Source of the DNA: Clostridiales bacterium
GTDB lineage: Bacteria; Bacillota_A; Clostridia; Oscillospirales; Oscillospiraceae
DNA length: 64,000 nucleotides
Assembly (NCBI GenBank): GCA_019410105.1
Contig: DXTB01000002.1
Span: 1-64,000, forward strand
Reading direction: 5' to 3'
The position numbers and the translations under genes are program-made. Below are positions 9,103-18,201 of the stretch, one piece after another (positions within the stretch are counted from its first letter, which is position 1; each line of letters starts with the position of its first letter). The notes under the pieces were generated by a model that had not been told where the DNA came from, did no database searches, and worked only from the letters and a program-made list of their open reading frames with translations.

Positions 9103-9110
9103 GCTATGAT
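9103..9110 (+). promoter_or_regulatory. Extended -10 promoter of the phosphatase gene
   Basis: TG at 9102-9103, one base, then TATGAT at 9105-9110. The same TGC-TATNAT arrangement recurs at other promoters in this window. Confidence 0.5.
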
Positions 9111-9162
9111 ACGAAACAGAAGGTCCCGCAACAGGACCGACGAGAATTTGGGAGGAATGCGT

Positions 9163-10554
9163 ATGAAGAAGACATTGTCCCTGCTCCTGTCCCTGGTGCT
9201 GATGCTCAGCCTGGCGCTGCCCGCATCCGCTGCGGAGACGGAGTACCCCACCCTGGAGGGCGGCGTAACCGAGATCCAGAAGTATGGCAACATCGTCCTG
9301 GACATCGATCCGGCGGACCTGAAGGACGGCGGCTACACATACGGCGACCTGCTGACCGTCACCGTCAACGGCACTGGGTATGACATGCCCCTGTGCACCA
9401 ACTACTCCGATGTGGACACCGGCGCGCTGGTGCTGCGGGACAGCGAGGGTGTGCTGATCGCCGCCATCAACATGGGGGACTTTGCGACCAGCAACGGCCT
9501 GGCCGCCAAGGTCACCGCCGAGGACGGCTCCTACACCTGGGAGTTCCCCGAGGGCCAGTCCCTGGAGAGCATCACCGTCTCCATCTCCATGAAGGAGCAG
9601 GGCGGCTACTATGACCAGTACCTCATCCACCAGCTGACCCGCACTGACGAGCGGGCGGACTACGCCTCCGACGCGGTGTTCGCCAACTTCCGCAACGTGG
9701 CTGTGGGCGATCTGGGGGAGAACGCCTTTTTCCGCAGCAGCAGCCCCGTGAACAACGAGCTGGGCCGCGCCTCCTATGCCGATGACCTGGCAGAGGTCGG
9801 CGGCATCCAGGCGGTCATGAATCTGGCGGATTCCAACGAGCTGATCGAGGGCTACATCGCCGCCGAGGGCTTCGACTCCCCCTACTACCAGTCCCTGTAC
9901 GAGGCGGGGAAGGTGAAGGCCCTGAACCTGGGCGTGGACTTCACCGCTGCCGACTTCAAGTCCGGCCTGGCGGAGGGCCTGCGCTTCTTCGCGGAGAATG
10001 AGGGGCCCTATCTGGTCCACTGCACCGAGGGCAAGGACCGGGCCGGCTTTGTCTCCGCCCTGCTGGAGTGCCTGATGGGCGCCACCTATGACGAGGTTGT
10101 GGCGGACTACATGACCACCTATGTGAATTACTATCACCTGGAAGAAGGCGGCGAGCAGTATGAGGCGGTGAAGAACAGCAACATCGTCTCCATCCTCACC
10201 AACATCACCGGCGCTGCGGAGGGCACGGATCTGACCACTGTGGATCTGGCCGCTGCGGCAGAGGACTATATGCTGGACGCCGGCCTGACCGCAGACGAGG
10301 TGACCGCCCTGAAGGCGAACCTGGCTAAGGACTACACGGTAGAGACCGAGGCTCCCGCGGAGGAGACGCCGGAGGAGCCTGTTCCCCAGGCCCAGACCTA
10401 CACCGTGGAGGCGGGAGACTGCCTGTGGAACATCGCCTATGAGGTGTACGGCACCGGCACTCGCTGGACTGTGATCTACGAGGCCAACCGGGATACCATC
10501 CGTGACCCCGGCATGATCCACATCGGGCAGGTGCTGACCATCCCCGCTGCCTGA
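9163..10554 (+). CDS. Secreted tyrosine/lipid phosphatase with C-terminal LysM domain
   Basis: A 463-residue exported protein. The signal peptide is MKKTLSLLLSLVLMLSLALP, cut near ASAAE. The middle part matches the bacterial tyrosine phosphatase family (PF13350 type), with the P-loop HCTEGKDR; the CX5R cysteine is residue 287. After a Pro/Glu-rich linker, the last ~50 residues are a LysM repeat (TYTVEAGDCLWNIA ... HIGQVLTIPAA), which binds peptidoglycan. The enzyme is therefore probably held on the cell wall outside the membrane. The ATG at 9163 is chosen because GGAGGA lies six bases upstream; an ATG at 9157 would touch that site. Substrates could be phosphoproteins or phosphoinositides; the sequence does not decide. 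Confidence 0.87.
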   Translation: MKKTLSLLLSLVLMLSLALPASAAETEYPTLEGGVTEIQKYGNIVLDIDPADLKDGGYTYGDLLTVTVNGTGYDMPLCTNYSDVDTGALVLRDSEGVLIAAINMGDFATSNGLAAKVTAEDGSYTWEFPEGQSLESITVSISMKEQGGYYDQYLIHQLTRTDERADYASDAVFANFRNVAVGDLGENAFFRSSSPVNNELGRASYADDLAEVGGIQAVMNLADSNELIEGYIAAEGFDSPYYQSLYEAGKVKALNLGVDFTAADFKSGLAEGLRFFAENEGPYLVHCTEGKDRAGFVSALLECLMGATYDEVVADYMTTYVNYYHLEEGGEQYEAVKNSNIVSILTNITGAAEGTDLTTVDLAAAAEDYMLDAGLTADEVTALKANLAKDYTVETEAPAEETPEEPVPQAQTYTVEAGDCLWNIAYEVYGTGTRWTVIYEANRDTIRDPGMIHIGQVLTIPAA

Positions 10555-10576
10555 AAATGCCTGATTCATTTTTGAA

Positions 10577-10611
10577 AACAGCTCCCGGAGCAATCCGGGA
10601 GCTGTTTTTTT
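10577..10611 (+). terminator. Intrinsic terminator of the phosphatase gene
   Basis: ACAGCTCCCGGA pairs with TCCGGGAGCTGT around GCAA and is followed by seven Ts. Confidence 0.93.
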
Positions 10612-10635
10612 GCCTTTGTATGCGCTTGCAAGGAT

Positions 10636-10691
10636 TTTACATAGACTTTACAGAGTCCTGGTGTCGGATTTTACTTCCGGCTGTTTATACT
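10636..10691 (+). promoter_or_regulatory. pstS: PHO box and pst promoter
   Basis: TTTACA occurs at 10636-10641 and 10647-10652, a degenerate copy (CTGGTG) at 10658-10663, and TTTTAC at 10669-10674. The copies start at strict 11-base intervals, as expected for PhoP/PhoB-type dimers on direct repeats. TATACT at 10686-10691 serves as -10, and there is no good -35, as is usual for activator-dependent Pho promoters. The PhoP/PhoR-like pair encoded at the end of this operon is the obvious regulator. Confidence 0.78.
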
Positions 10692-10739
10692 AAGACCGTC
10701 CCTTGAGCAACAGACATAGGAAAAGGAGTAATCTTCGAT

Positions 10740-11621
10740 ATGAAAAAAGTATTTTCGCTCTTGCTGTCCCTGACCATGGTCATGGCTCTGCTGGCCGGCT
10801 GCGGCGGTGACACCACGGCTGACGACACCACGGATGATACCGCTTCCAACGACGCCGCCCAGGAGGAGACCGCTGAGCTGAGCGGCACTGTGGCCACCGA
10901 CGGCTCCACCTCCATGGAGGAGGTCATCGGCGCCCTGGGTGAGCAGTTTATGGCCGACAACTCCGGCGTGTCCGTCACCTACAACCCCACCGGTTCTGGC
11001 GCCGGCATCGAGGCCGTGTCCAACGGCAGCTGCGACATCGGCCTGGCCTCCCGCGCACTGACCGATGACGAGAAGGCGGGCGGCCTGACTGAGACCATCG
11101 TGGCCCTGGACGGCATCGCCGTGATCGTCAACGCTGAGAACCCCGTCTCCGACCTGACCCTGGAGCAGATCGCCTCCATCTACACCGGCGCTGTCACCGA
11201 TTGGTCTGAGTTCGGCAGCGACGCCGGCGCCATCGCCGTGATCGGCCGTGAGTCCGGCTCCGGTACCCGTGACGGCTTCGAGTCTATCACCGGCACTGAG
11301 GACCAGTGCGTGCTGGCCCAGGAGCTGAGCTCTACCGGCGCCGTGATCGAGGCGGTCCGCACCACCCCCGGCGCCATCGGCTATGCCTCCCTCTCCGCCG
11401 TGCAGGATCAGAAGGGCATCACGGTCCTGACTGTGGGCGGCGTGGCTCCCTCTGAGGCCACGGTCCTGGACGGCAGCTATGCCATTCAGCGTCCCTTCGT
11501 GTTCGCCACCCGCACCGATGAGGCCCTGTCGGACGCGGCCCAGGCCTTCTTCGACTTCGCCACCTCCACCGCCGCCAGCGACCTGATCGCCAACGCCGGC
11601 GCCGTGCCCGTGGCCCAGTAA
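10740..11621 (+). CDS. pstS: Phosphate ABC transporter substrate-binding lipoprotein PstS
   Basis: A 293-residue lipoprotein. The lipobox is LAGC with Cys21 as lipidation site, followed by an Asp/Thr-rich linker. The mature part shows the PstS pattern GSTSMEEVIGALGEQF, the phosphate-contact segment SGSGTRDGFE, and TPGAIGYAS. It captures orthophosphate outside the membrane for PstCAB. AAGGAG lies ten bases before the ATG. It is first in a pst-phoU-phoPR operon behind a PHO box. Confidence 0.95.
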   Translation: MKKVFSLLLSLTMVMALLAGCGGDTTADDTTDDTASNDAAQEETAELSGTVATDGSTSMEEVIGALGEQFMADNSGVSVTYNPTGSGAGIEAVSNGSCDIGLASRALTDDEKAGGLTETIVALDGIAVIVNAENPVSDLTLEQIASIYTGAVTDWSEFGSDAGAIAVIGRESGSGTRDGFESITGTEDQCVLAQELSSTGAVIEAVRTTPGAIGYASLSAVQDQKGITVLTVGGVAPSEATVLDGSYAIQRPFVFATRTDEALSDAAQAFFDFATSTAASDLIANAGAVPVAQ

Positions 11622-11651
11622 GACAACGCTTGTTTTCCACCCTCATATATA

Positions 11652-11688
11652 CGGTCAGCCGCCGTGCCCACCACTGGGGCGGCGGCCG
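11652..11688 (+). other. GC-rich hairpin between pstS and pstC
   Basis: GCCGCCGT (11658-11665) pairs with GCGGCGGC (11679-11686, one G-U), with outer CGG/CCG. There is no T-tract. A hairpin here would favour accumulation of pstS message over the transporter genes, which is a known pattern in binding-protein operons; that role is inferred. Confidence 0.5.
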
Positions 11689-11738
11689 TTCCGCTGAAAT
11701 CTGGACGGACGCCTTGTCCGGGAACAAAGGAGAACCTT

Positions 11739-12698
11739 ATGGAACATGAAATCGCGGGGCAGGCTGTGAAGGCCGCCATGGACGGCGCGCTGGTCGGTAC
11801 CGCCGACAGGAAAAAGGAGCCCATGACCGGGAAAAAAGCCCTGAAGGCCATGGAGCGGGTGATGAATGCCCTCTTCTTTATCTGCGGCATGGTGGCTGTG
11901 GCGTTCGTGCTCCTCATCAGCATCTACCTTATCATCTCGGGCCTGCCGGCCATTCTGGAGATCGGGCCCATCAACTTCCTGTTCGGGACCCGCTGGTATG
12001 CCTCTACCGGAGACTTCGGCATCTTCGCCATCATCCTCACCTCCTTCGCGGGCACGGCGGGGGCCATTCTCGTGGGGGTGCCCATCGGCCTGATGACGGC
12101 CATTTTCCTGTCCAAGGTGGCGCCGCCTAAGTTTGCCGCCGTAGTTCATGCGGCAGTGGAACTGCTGGCCGGCATCCCCTCCGTGGTGTACGGCCTGGTG
12201 GGTATGATCCTGCTGGTGCCCGCCATCCGGGTGGCCTTTGACCTGCCCTCCGGCGCCACGCTCCTGGCGGCTATCATCGTGCTGGCGGTGATGATTCTGC
12301 CCTCTATCGTCTCCGTGTCGGAGACGGCGCTGCGCGCCGTGCCCCGGGAGTATGAGGAGGCGTCTCTGGCCCTGGGGGCCACCCATATCGAGACCGTGTT
12401 CCGCGTCAGCGTGCCCGCTGCCCGCAGCGGCATCGCCACCGCCATTGTGCTGGGCATCGGCCGGGCCATCGGTGAGGCCATGGCCATCATTATGGTGGCG
12501 GGCAATGTGGCCAATATGCCGGGCCTGCTGACGCCGGTGCGGTTTTTGACCACCGCCATTGCCTCGGAGATGTCCTACGCCTCCGTGGGCTCCCTCCACC
12601 GCAATGCCCTGTTCTCCATCGGCCTGGTGCTGTTCCTCTTCATCATGCTGATCAATGTGTTCCTCAACGTCTTTATCAAGCGGAAAAAGGAGGACTGA
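11739..12698 (+). CDS. pstC: Phosphate ABC transporter permease PstC
   Basis: A 319-residue inner-membrane permease with six predicted helices after a hydrophilic N-terminal stretch of about 35 residues. It has the EAA loop region (YEEASLALGATHIETVFRVSVPAARSGI) that contacts PstB. The start at 11739 is chosen for AAAGGAG seven bases upstream. The pstA gene follows after six bases. Confidence 0.94.
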   Translation: MEHEIAGQAVKAAMDGALVGTADRKKEPMTGKKALKAMERVMNALFFICGMVAVAFVLLISIYLIISGLPAILEIGPINFLFGTRWYASTGDFGIFAIILTSFAGTAGAILVGVPIGLMTAIFLSKVAPPKFAAVVHAAVELLAGIPSVVYGLVGMILLVPAIRVAFDLPSGATLLAAIIVLAVMILPSIVSVSETALRAVPREYEEASLALGATHIETVFRVSVPAARSGIATAIVLGIGRAIGEAMAIIMVAGNVANMPGLLTPVRFLTTAIASEMSYASVGSLHRNALFSIGLVLFLFIMLINVFLNVFIKRKKED

Positions 12699-12704
12699 CC
12701 GAAC

Positions 12705-13559
12705 ATGGAATCTCATACCCTGTCCCCCCGGCGCCAGCTGTACGACAAGGGCCTGCGGGTGGTGCTGTACTTCTGCGGCTTCCTCACCTGCGCGCTGCTG
12801 GTTCTGATCATCGGCTATATCTTCTACCGGGGCGTCCCATTCATCAGCTGGGAGCTGCTGTCTACCCAGTCCAGCTATATCAACGACACCATCGGTATCC
12901 TGCCCAATATCCTCAACACGCTCTATATCATCCTGCTGTCCATGGTGATCGTGCTGCCCCTGGGCGTGGGCGCCGCCATCTATCTGACGGAGTACGCCAC
13001 CAACCGGCGTCTGGTGGCTGTCATCGAGTTCGCCACCGAGACCCTCACCGGCATCCCCTCCATCATCTTCGGCCTGGTGGGTATGCTGTTCTTCATCCAG
13101 ATGATGGGATTGAAGACCGGTGTGCTGGCCGGCGGCCTGACCCTGGTGGTGATGATCCTGCCCACCATCGTCCGCACCACCCAGGAGAGCCTGAAGACCG
13201 TGCCGGACTCCTACCGGGAGGGCGCCCTGGCCATGGGCGCCGGTAAATGGCACATGGTCCGCACTGTGGTGCTGCCCAACGCGGTGGACGGCATCGTCAC
13301 CGGCTGCATCCTGGCGGTGGGCCGCATTGTGGGCGAGAGCGCGGCGCTGCTGTACACCGCCGGCTTCGGCCTGGTGCTCAATAACTTTGTGACTGCGCTG
13401 GAATCCTCCTCCGCCACATTGACCGTGGCCCTGTATGTGTATGCCAGTGAGCGGGGCGAGACAGACATCGCCTTCGCCATCGCCACCATTTTGATGCTGC
13501 TGACGCTGGTCATCAACCTGTCCGCCAATCTGGTGGGCCGGAAGCTGAAGAAAAACTGA
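12705..13559 (+). CDS. pstA: Phosphate ABC transporter permease PstA
   Basis: A 284-residue six-helix permease. The EAA-type segment is YREGALAMGAGKWHMVRTVVLPNAVDGI. It pairs with PstC in the membrane channel. pstB follows after 15 bases with its own GAGGAGG site. Confidence 0.94.
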   Translation: MESHTLSPRRQLYDKGLRVVLYFCGFLTCALLVLIIGYIFYRGVPFISWELLSTQSSYINDTIGILPNILNTLYIILLSMVIVLPLGVGAAIYLTEYATNRRLVAVIEFATETLTGIPSIIFGLVGMLFFIQMMGLKTGVLAGGLTLVVMILPTIVRTTQESLKTVPDSYREGALAMGAGKWHMVRTVVLPNAVDGIVTGCILAVGRIVGESAALLYTAGFGLVLNNFVTALESSSATLTVALYVYASERGETDIAFAIATILMLLTLVINLSANLVGRKLKKN

Positions 13560-13574
13560 CGAGGAGGATACGAA

Positions 13575-14330
13575 ATGTCCACCATCATTCAAGTAAAGGA
13601 CCTGAATCTGTGGTACGGGGCGCACCATGCCCTCCACGGTGTGAATATCGACATTCCGGAGCATGAGATCACCGCCCTGATCGGCCCCTCCGGCTGCGGA
13701 AAGTCCACCTTTCTGAAGACCCTGAACCGGATGAATGACCTGGTACCGGGCATCCGCATTGAGGGGGAGGTCAACTACGCCGGGCAGAACATCTACGCCC
13801 CCAATGTGGACACCACCTGGCTGCGCAAGCAGATCGGCATGGTGTTCCAGAAGGCCAATCCCTTCCCTATGAGCATCTATGACAACGTGGCCTACGGCCC
13901 CCGGACCCACGGCATCCGCTCCCGGGCCAAGCTGGACGAGATCGTGGAGAACTCTCTCCGCTCCGCCGCCATCTGGGACGAGGTGAAGGACCGGCTGAAG
14001 AAGAGTGCCCTGGGCCTCTCCGGCGGCCAGCAGCAGCGGCTGTGCATTGCCCGTGCCTTGGCAGTGGAGCCGGAGATCCTGCTGATGGATGAGTCCACCA
14101 GCGCCCTGGACCCCATCTCCACCTCCAAGATCGAAGACCTTGCAGTGGAACTGAAAAGCAAGTATACTGTCATCATGGTGACCCACAATATGCAGCAGGC
14201 CGCCCGTGTCTCCGACAACACGGCGTTTTTCCTGCTGGGGGATCTGGTGGAGTTCGGCAGGACGGAGACACTGTTCTCCACCCCCACGGACAAGCGCACA
14301 GAAGACTACATCACCGGCCGGTTCGGCTAA
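13575..14330 (+). CDS. pstB: Phosphate ABC transporter ATP-binding protein PstB
   Basis: A 251-residue ABC ATPase. Walker A is GPSGCGKS (37-44), Q-loop near [11 protein letters not shown] (a PstB hallmark), signature LSGGQQQR, Walker B ILLMDE. It powers phosphate uptake through PstCA. Confidence 0.97.
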   Translation: MSTIIQVKDLNLWYGAHHALHGVNIDIPEHEITALIGPSGCGKSTFLKTLNRMNDLVPGIRIEGEVNYAGQNIYAPNVDTTWLRKQIGMVFQKANPFPMSIYDNVAYGPRTHGIRSRAKLDEIVENSLRSAAIWDEVKDRLKKSALGLSGGQQQRLCIARALAVEPEILLMDESTSALDPISTSKIEDLAVELKSKYTVIMVTHNMQQAARVSDNTAFFLLGDLVEFGRTETLFSTPTDKRTEDYITGRFG

Positions 14331-14343
14331 GGAGGGACGTAAG

Positions 14344-14991
14344 GTGAGAAACAGATTTGGCGAGCAGCTGGAGCGGCTGCACGTGGAAATGATCCAGATG
14401 GGCGCCCTGTGTGAGGATGCCATCTCTGCCGCGGCCCAGGCCCTGATGAAGGGTGACGAGGACCTGGCACGCGCCGCCGGGGAGGCGGAGCGGGAGATCG
14501 ACCAGAAGGAGCGGGAGGTGGAGAACCTCTGCCTGAAGCTGCTGCTGCAGCAGCAGCCCGTGGCACGGGACCTGCGGGAGATCTCCTCTGCGCTGAAGAT
14601 GATTTCCGATCTGGAACGGATCGGGGACCAGGCGGCGGACATCGCGGAGCTGACCCGGTTCGTGCGTCTGCCGGACGGCCCCGGCCGCCAGCGGATCGAG
14701 GAGATGTCCAAGGCCGTCATCCGGATGGTGACAGACAGTGTGGACTCCTTTGTAAAGCGGGATCTGGAGCTGGCCCGGGAGGTCTGCCGGGAAGACGACC
14801 AGGTGGACGACCTGTTCAACCAGGTGAAAAAGGAGCTGATCGGGCTGATCGCCGCAGACGCCGACTCCGGCGAGCTGTGGCTGGATCTCATCATGGTGGC
14901 CAAGTATCTGGAGCGGATCGGCGATCACGCCACCAACGTGGCGGAGTGGGTGGAGTACTCCATTACGGGGAATCACCCCTCCAACAACTGA
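14344..14991 (+). CDS. phoU: Phosphate signalling protein PhoU
   Basis: A 215-residue all-helical protein with two PhoU repeats; the typical metal-contact segments are seen as SDLERIGDQAADIAE and KYLERIGDHATNVAEW. It links the state of the Pst transporter to the PhoR kinase. The GTG at 14344 is chosen because GGAGGG lies seven bases before it; the open frame extends upstream over pstB without a site. Confidence 0.94.
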   Translation: MRNRFGEQLERLHVEMIQMGALCEDAISAAAQALMKGDEDLARAAGEAEREIDQKEREVENLCLKLLLQQQPVARDLREISSALKMISDLERIGDQAADIAELTRFVRLPDGPGRQRIEEMSKAVIRMVTDSVDSFVKRDLELAREVCREDDQVDDLFNQVKKELIGLIAADADSGELWLDLIMVAKYLERIGDHATNVAEWVEYSITGNHPSNN

Positions 14992-15039
14992 GCGGCCTGC
15001 GCACAGGCGCGGCGCCGATATTGAAAAGGGGGAGGGGCC

Positions 15040-15699
15040 ATGCTTACCTATGAGGATGTGAAAAACAATTCTGCGGTCCGGATCTATATCCAGAGGGCGG
15101 ACGAGTCTCTGACCGCTCTGGGCTATACGGAGCACAGCTTTGCCCACGTGACGGCGGTGGCGGAAAACGCCGCCTATATCCTCTCCACCCTGGGGTATCC
15201 GGAGCGGACGGTGGAGCTGGCAAAGATCGCCGGGTTTCTTCACGACATCGGCAACCTGGTGAACCGGGTGGATCACTCCCAGTCCGGTGCGGTCATGGCC
15301 TTCCGCATTCTGGACAACATGGATTGTCCTCCGGAGGAGATCGCCACCATCGTCACCGCCATCGGCAACCACGACGAGGGCACCGGCATGCCGGTGAACG
15401 CCGTGGCGGCGGCACTGATCCTGGCGGACAAGTCCGACGTCCGCCGCAGCCGGGTCCGGAATCCGGATATGGCCAGCTTCGACATCCATGACCGGGTGAA
15501 CTACTCGGTGAAGAAGTCCGTCCTGAAGATCAACGAGGAGCACACGCTCATCAAGCTGAAGCTGTCCGTGGACACGAAGTACGGCTCTGTCATGGACTAT
15601 TTTGAGATCTTCATGGGCCGGATGCTCCTCTGTCGAAAGGCAGCGGAGAAGCTGGGCCTGCAGTTCAAGCTGATGATTAACGAGCAGCAGCTGATCTGA
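15040..15699 (+). CDS. HD-domain phosphohydrolase inside the pho operon
   Basis: A 219-residue soluble protein with an HD-type metal site: H (AHVTAVAENA), HD (GFLHDIGNL), a further H (IGNHDEGTG) and D (LILADKSDVRRSR). HD enzymes cleave phosphomonoesters or cyclic nucleotides. It lies between phoU and the response regulator with short gaps (48 and 69 bases), so it is probably transcribed with the Pho regulon. The substrate cannot be told from sequence; a link to phosphate starvation is inference from position. Confidence 0.8.
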   Translation: MLTYEDVKNNSAVRIYIQRADESLTALGYTEHSFAHVTAVAENAAYILSTLGYPERTVELAKIAGFLHDIGNLVNRVDHSQSGAVMAFRILDNMDCPPEEIATIVTAIGNHDEGTGMPVNAVAAALILADKSDVRRSRVRNPDMASFDIHDRVNYSVKKSVLKINEEHTLIKLKLSVDTKYGSVMDYFEIFMGRMLLCRKAAEKLGLQFKLMINEQQLI

Positions 15700-15768
15700 C
15701 CGGCCGCCGGAGGGAGACACCCTCCGTCCCTCCAGCGGGGCGGAGAGATTGAATGGGGAGGGGTATCT

Positions 15769-16437
15769 GTGATCTATCTGCTGGAGGATGACGACAGTAT
15801 CCGGGATTTTGTGATCTATACATTGAACAGCCAGGGTATGGAGGCCAGGGGGTTTCCGCTGCCCTCCCTGTTCTGGCAGGCCGTGGGAGAGCAGATGCCC
15901 GCCCTGGTGCTGCTGGATATCATGCTGCCGGAGGAGGATGGACTCAGCGTCCTGAAAAAGCTCCGGGCCACGCCCCGCACGGCCAAGCTGCCGGTCATCA
16001 TGCTGACGGCCAAGGGCACGGAGTACGACAAGGTGGTGGGTCTGGACGGCGGCGCCGATGACTATGTGGCCAAGCCCTTCGGCATGATGGAGCTGCTCTC
16101 CCGCATCCGGGCGCTGCTGCGGCGGACGGAGACGGAGAACGGCACCCTCCGCTGCGGCATTCTGGAGGTGGATCCGGGGCAGCACATCGTCCGGGTCCGG
16201 GGACAGGGGACCGTCCTGACCCAGAAGGAGTTTGAAGTGCTGTGCCTGTTGCTGCGCAACCCCGGCCAGGTGCTTTCCCGGGAGCAGCTGATCGAGAACG
16301 TCTGGGGCTACGCCTTTACCGGCGAGAGCCGGACCGTGGACGTCCACGTGCGGACCCTCCGCCAGAAGCTGGGGGAGGCGGGCGCTTACATCGAGACGGT
16401 CCGGGGCTATGGCTACAAGATCAGCCCTGTGAACTGA
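15769..16437 (+). CDS. phoP: OmpR/PhoB-family response regulator (PhoP-like)
   Basis: A 222-residue regulator. The receiver has acidic residues EDDD at 6-9, the phosphoacceptor Asp50 (LLDIMLPEEDG) and KPF near residue 103. The C-terminal winged helix has RTVDVHVRTLRQKLG and the terminal wing RGYGYKI. Start is GTG with GGGGAGGGG upstream. It sits directly before a PhoR-like kinase and at the end of the pst-phoU operon, so it is very likely the PhoP/PhoB regulator that binds the PHO box before pstS. Confidence 0.9.
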   Translation: MIYLLEDDDSIRDFVIYTLNSQGMEARGFPLPSLFWQAVGEQMPALVLLDIMLPEEDGLSVLKKLRATPRTAKLPVIMLTAKGTEYDKVVGLDGGADDYVAKPFGMMELLSRIRALLRRTETENGTLRCGILEVDPGQHIVRVRGQGTVLTQKEFEVLCLLLRNPGQVLSREQLIENVWGYAFTGESRTVDVHVRTLRQKLGEAGAYIETVRGYGYKISPVN

Positions 16438-16455
16438 CAGGAGGGCTGGAGAGAC

Positions 16456-18117
16456 ATGACGAAACGGATCTTTCGCTCCATCCTGGGCGTGTCCCTGGCA
16501 GTGCTGCTGGCCAGCCTGGTGCTGATCGTGGGCGTGCTCCACGGTTATTTCCAGGATCGGGTCTCCGGTGAGCTGGAGAGTCTGGCAGAGTACATCGCCC
16601 ATGGGGTAGAGGAGAATGGCACGGACTATCTCACAGAGGATCTGCCCGGCAGCTACCGGATTACCTGGGTGGATGCGGACGGCACCGTGCTCTTCGACAA
16701 CCGGCAGGACCCGGAGGAGATGGGGAACCACGCCCAGCGGGAGGAGATCCGGGAGGCGCTGATCCTGGGGAAGGGACATGCGGTCCGCTATTCGGACACG
16801 CTTTCCCAGCAGACGCTGTATGCGGCCCAGCGGCTTGCCGACGGAACGGTGCTGCGGGTGTCCAGCGCCCAGTATTCCGTCTGGGTCCTGGTACTGCAGG
16901 CGCTGCAGCCGGTGGCGCTGATGATGCTGCTGGCCTTCATCCTGGCCATGGCGCTGGCTTCCCGGGTGGCGCGGCAGCTGGTGGAGCCCATCAACGCCAT
17001 CGACCTCAATGACCCCGCCGGCAGCGAGACCTATGAGGAGCTGACGCCCCTGCTGTCCAAGCTCCGCAGCCAGCAGAGGCAGATCCAGCGGCAGATGCGG
17101 GATTTAAAGCGCCGGCAGGAGGAGTTCACCGCCATCACGGAGAACATGAGCGAGGGCTTCCTGGTGATCGACCAGGAGACGCGGGTGCTGACTTACAATT
17201 CCGCCGTGCTGCGGCTGCTCTACGCGCAGGTCCCCACAGAGGAGGGAGAGAGCGTCTACGCCCTGAACCGGGAGGCGGGCTTCCGCCGCTGCGTGGAGGA
17301 GGCTCTGGCCGGTCGGCGGTGTGAGCAGCTGCTGGAAAAGGACGATGATTGCCGCCAGATCATCGCCAGTCCTGTGGAACAGGACGGCCAGATCGCGGGT
17401 GCGGTGCTGGTGATCCTGGATGTGACGGAGAAGGAGCAGCGGGAGCGGCTGCGGCGGGAGTTCACCGCCAACGTCTCCCACGAGCTGAAGACGCCCTTGA
17501 CCTCCATCCTGGGTACGGCGGAGATCCTGCAGAACGGTTTGGTGAAGCCGGAGGACGTCCCCCACTTCGCCGGGAACATCCACCGGGAGACGGAGCGGCT
17601 CATCGGGCTGGTGAACGACATCATCAAGCTGTCCCGCCTGGACGAGGGCGGCGGCCTGGGCCAGTGGGAGACCGTGGATCTGTACGAGGAGGCGCGGGCC
17701 GTCCTGGAGCAGCTGGCTCCGGCGGCCCAGCGGAAACAGGTGACCACCCGGCTCCAGGGCGGCGAGGCTCTGGTGCGGGGCGTGCCCCAGATCGTGGAGG
17801 AGATCGTCTACAACCTCTGCGACAACGCCATCGCCTACAACCGGGCGAACGGCAGCGTCACCGTCACAGTGGAAAATACCGCCTTCGGCCCTCGGATCAC
17901 GGTGGCGGATACTGGCATCGGCATTCCCCGGGAGGCCCAGGGCCGGGTATTCGAGCGGTTTTACCGGGTGGACAAGAGCCATTCCTCCGGCGGCACGGGA
18001 CTGGGGCTCTCCATCGTCAAGCACGGGGCGGCCTATCTGGGTGCCCAGGTGGAGCTCCACAGCGAACCGGGCCACGGCAGCACCTTTACGCTTACCTTTC
18101 CGAAGGCGGGAGCATGA
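16456..18117 (+). CDS. phoR: PhoR-like sensor histidine kinase
   Basis: A 553-residue membrane kinase. Transmembrane helices lie at about 8-30 and 147-168 with an extracellular region between them. A linker and a PAS-like domain (about 215-320) follow. HisKA carries His342 in SHELKTPL, and the catalytic domain has NAIAYNRANG (N box), DTGIGIP (G1) and GGTGLGLSIVK (G2). It is the cognate kinase of the upstream regulator. The gene ends eight bases before the -35 of the ABC-F leader, without its own terminator. Confidence 0.92.
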   Translation: MTKRIFRSILGVSLAVLLASLVLIVGVLHGYFQDRVSGELESLAEYIAHGVEENGTDYLTEDLPGSYRITWVDADGTVLFDNRQDPEEMGNHAQREEIREALILGKGHAVRYSDTLSQQTLYAAQRLADGTVLRVSSAQYSVWVLVLQALQPVALMMLLAFILAMALASRVARQLVEPINAIDLNDPAGSETYEELTPLLSKLRSQQRQIQRQMRDLKRRQEEFTAITENMSEGFLVIDQETRVLTYNSAVLRLLYAQVPTEEGESVYALNREAGFRRCVEEALAGRRCEQLLEKDDDCRQIIASPVEQDGQIAGAVLVILDVTEKEQRERLRREFTANVSHELKTPLTSILGTAEILQNGLVKPEDVPHFAGNIHRETERLIGLVNDIIKLSRLDEGGGLGQWETVDLYEEARAVLEQLAPAAQRKQVTTRLQGGEALVRGVPQIVEEIVYNLCDNAIAYNRANGSVTVTVENTAFGPRITVADTGIGIPREAQGRVFERFYRVDKSHSSGGTGLGLSIVKHGAAYLGAQVELHSEPGHGSTFTLTFPKAGA

Positions 18118-18124
18118 GGGGGGC

Positions 18125-18153
18125 TTGCAATCCCGGCGGAAGTGTGCTAGGAT
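18125..18153 (+). promoter_or_regulatory. Promoter of the ABC-F leader
   Basis: TTGCAA (18125-18130) and TAGGAT (18148-18153) are separated by 17 bases, and TG at 18145-18146 gives an extended -10. Transcription would start near 18160, about 30 bases before the uORF. Confidence 0.78.
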
Positions 18154-18189
18154 AACCGGAGATTGATGAATGATTGGAGGGGTGTGAAG

Positions 18190-18201
18190 ATGCGGATCTG
18201 A
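18190..18201 (+). CDS. Three-codon leader ORF (Met-Arg-Ile)
   Basis: ATG CGG ATC TGA, with a strong GGAGGGG site at 18176-18182, seven bases upstream. It lies on the leader between the promoter and the attenuator terminator of an ABC-F gene. Very short leader peptides that make ribosomes stall in the presence of antibiotic are known to control ABC-F and Erm genes by attenuation. That this one is translated and regulatory is inference. Confidence 0.6.
   Translation: MRI

Noticed and set aside
11655..14903. 1082-codon minus-strand frame across the pst genes
   Set aside because: Antisense shadow of four well-identified genes; the translation is low-complexity and rich in His, Gly and Gln.
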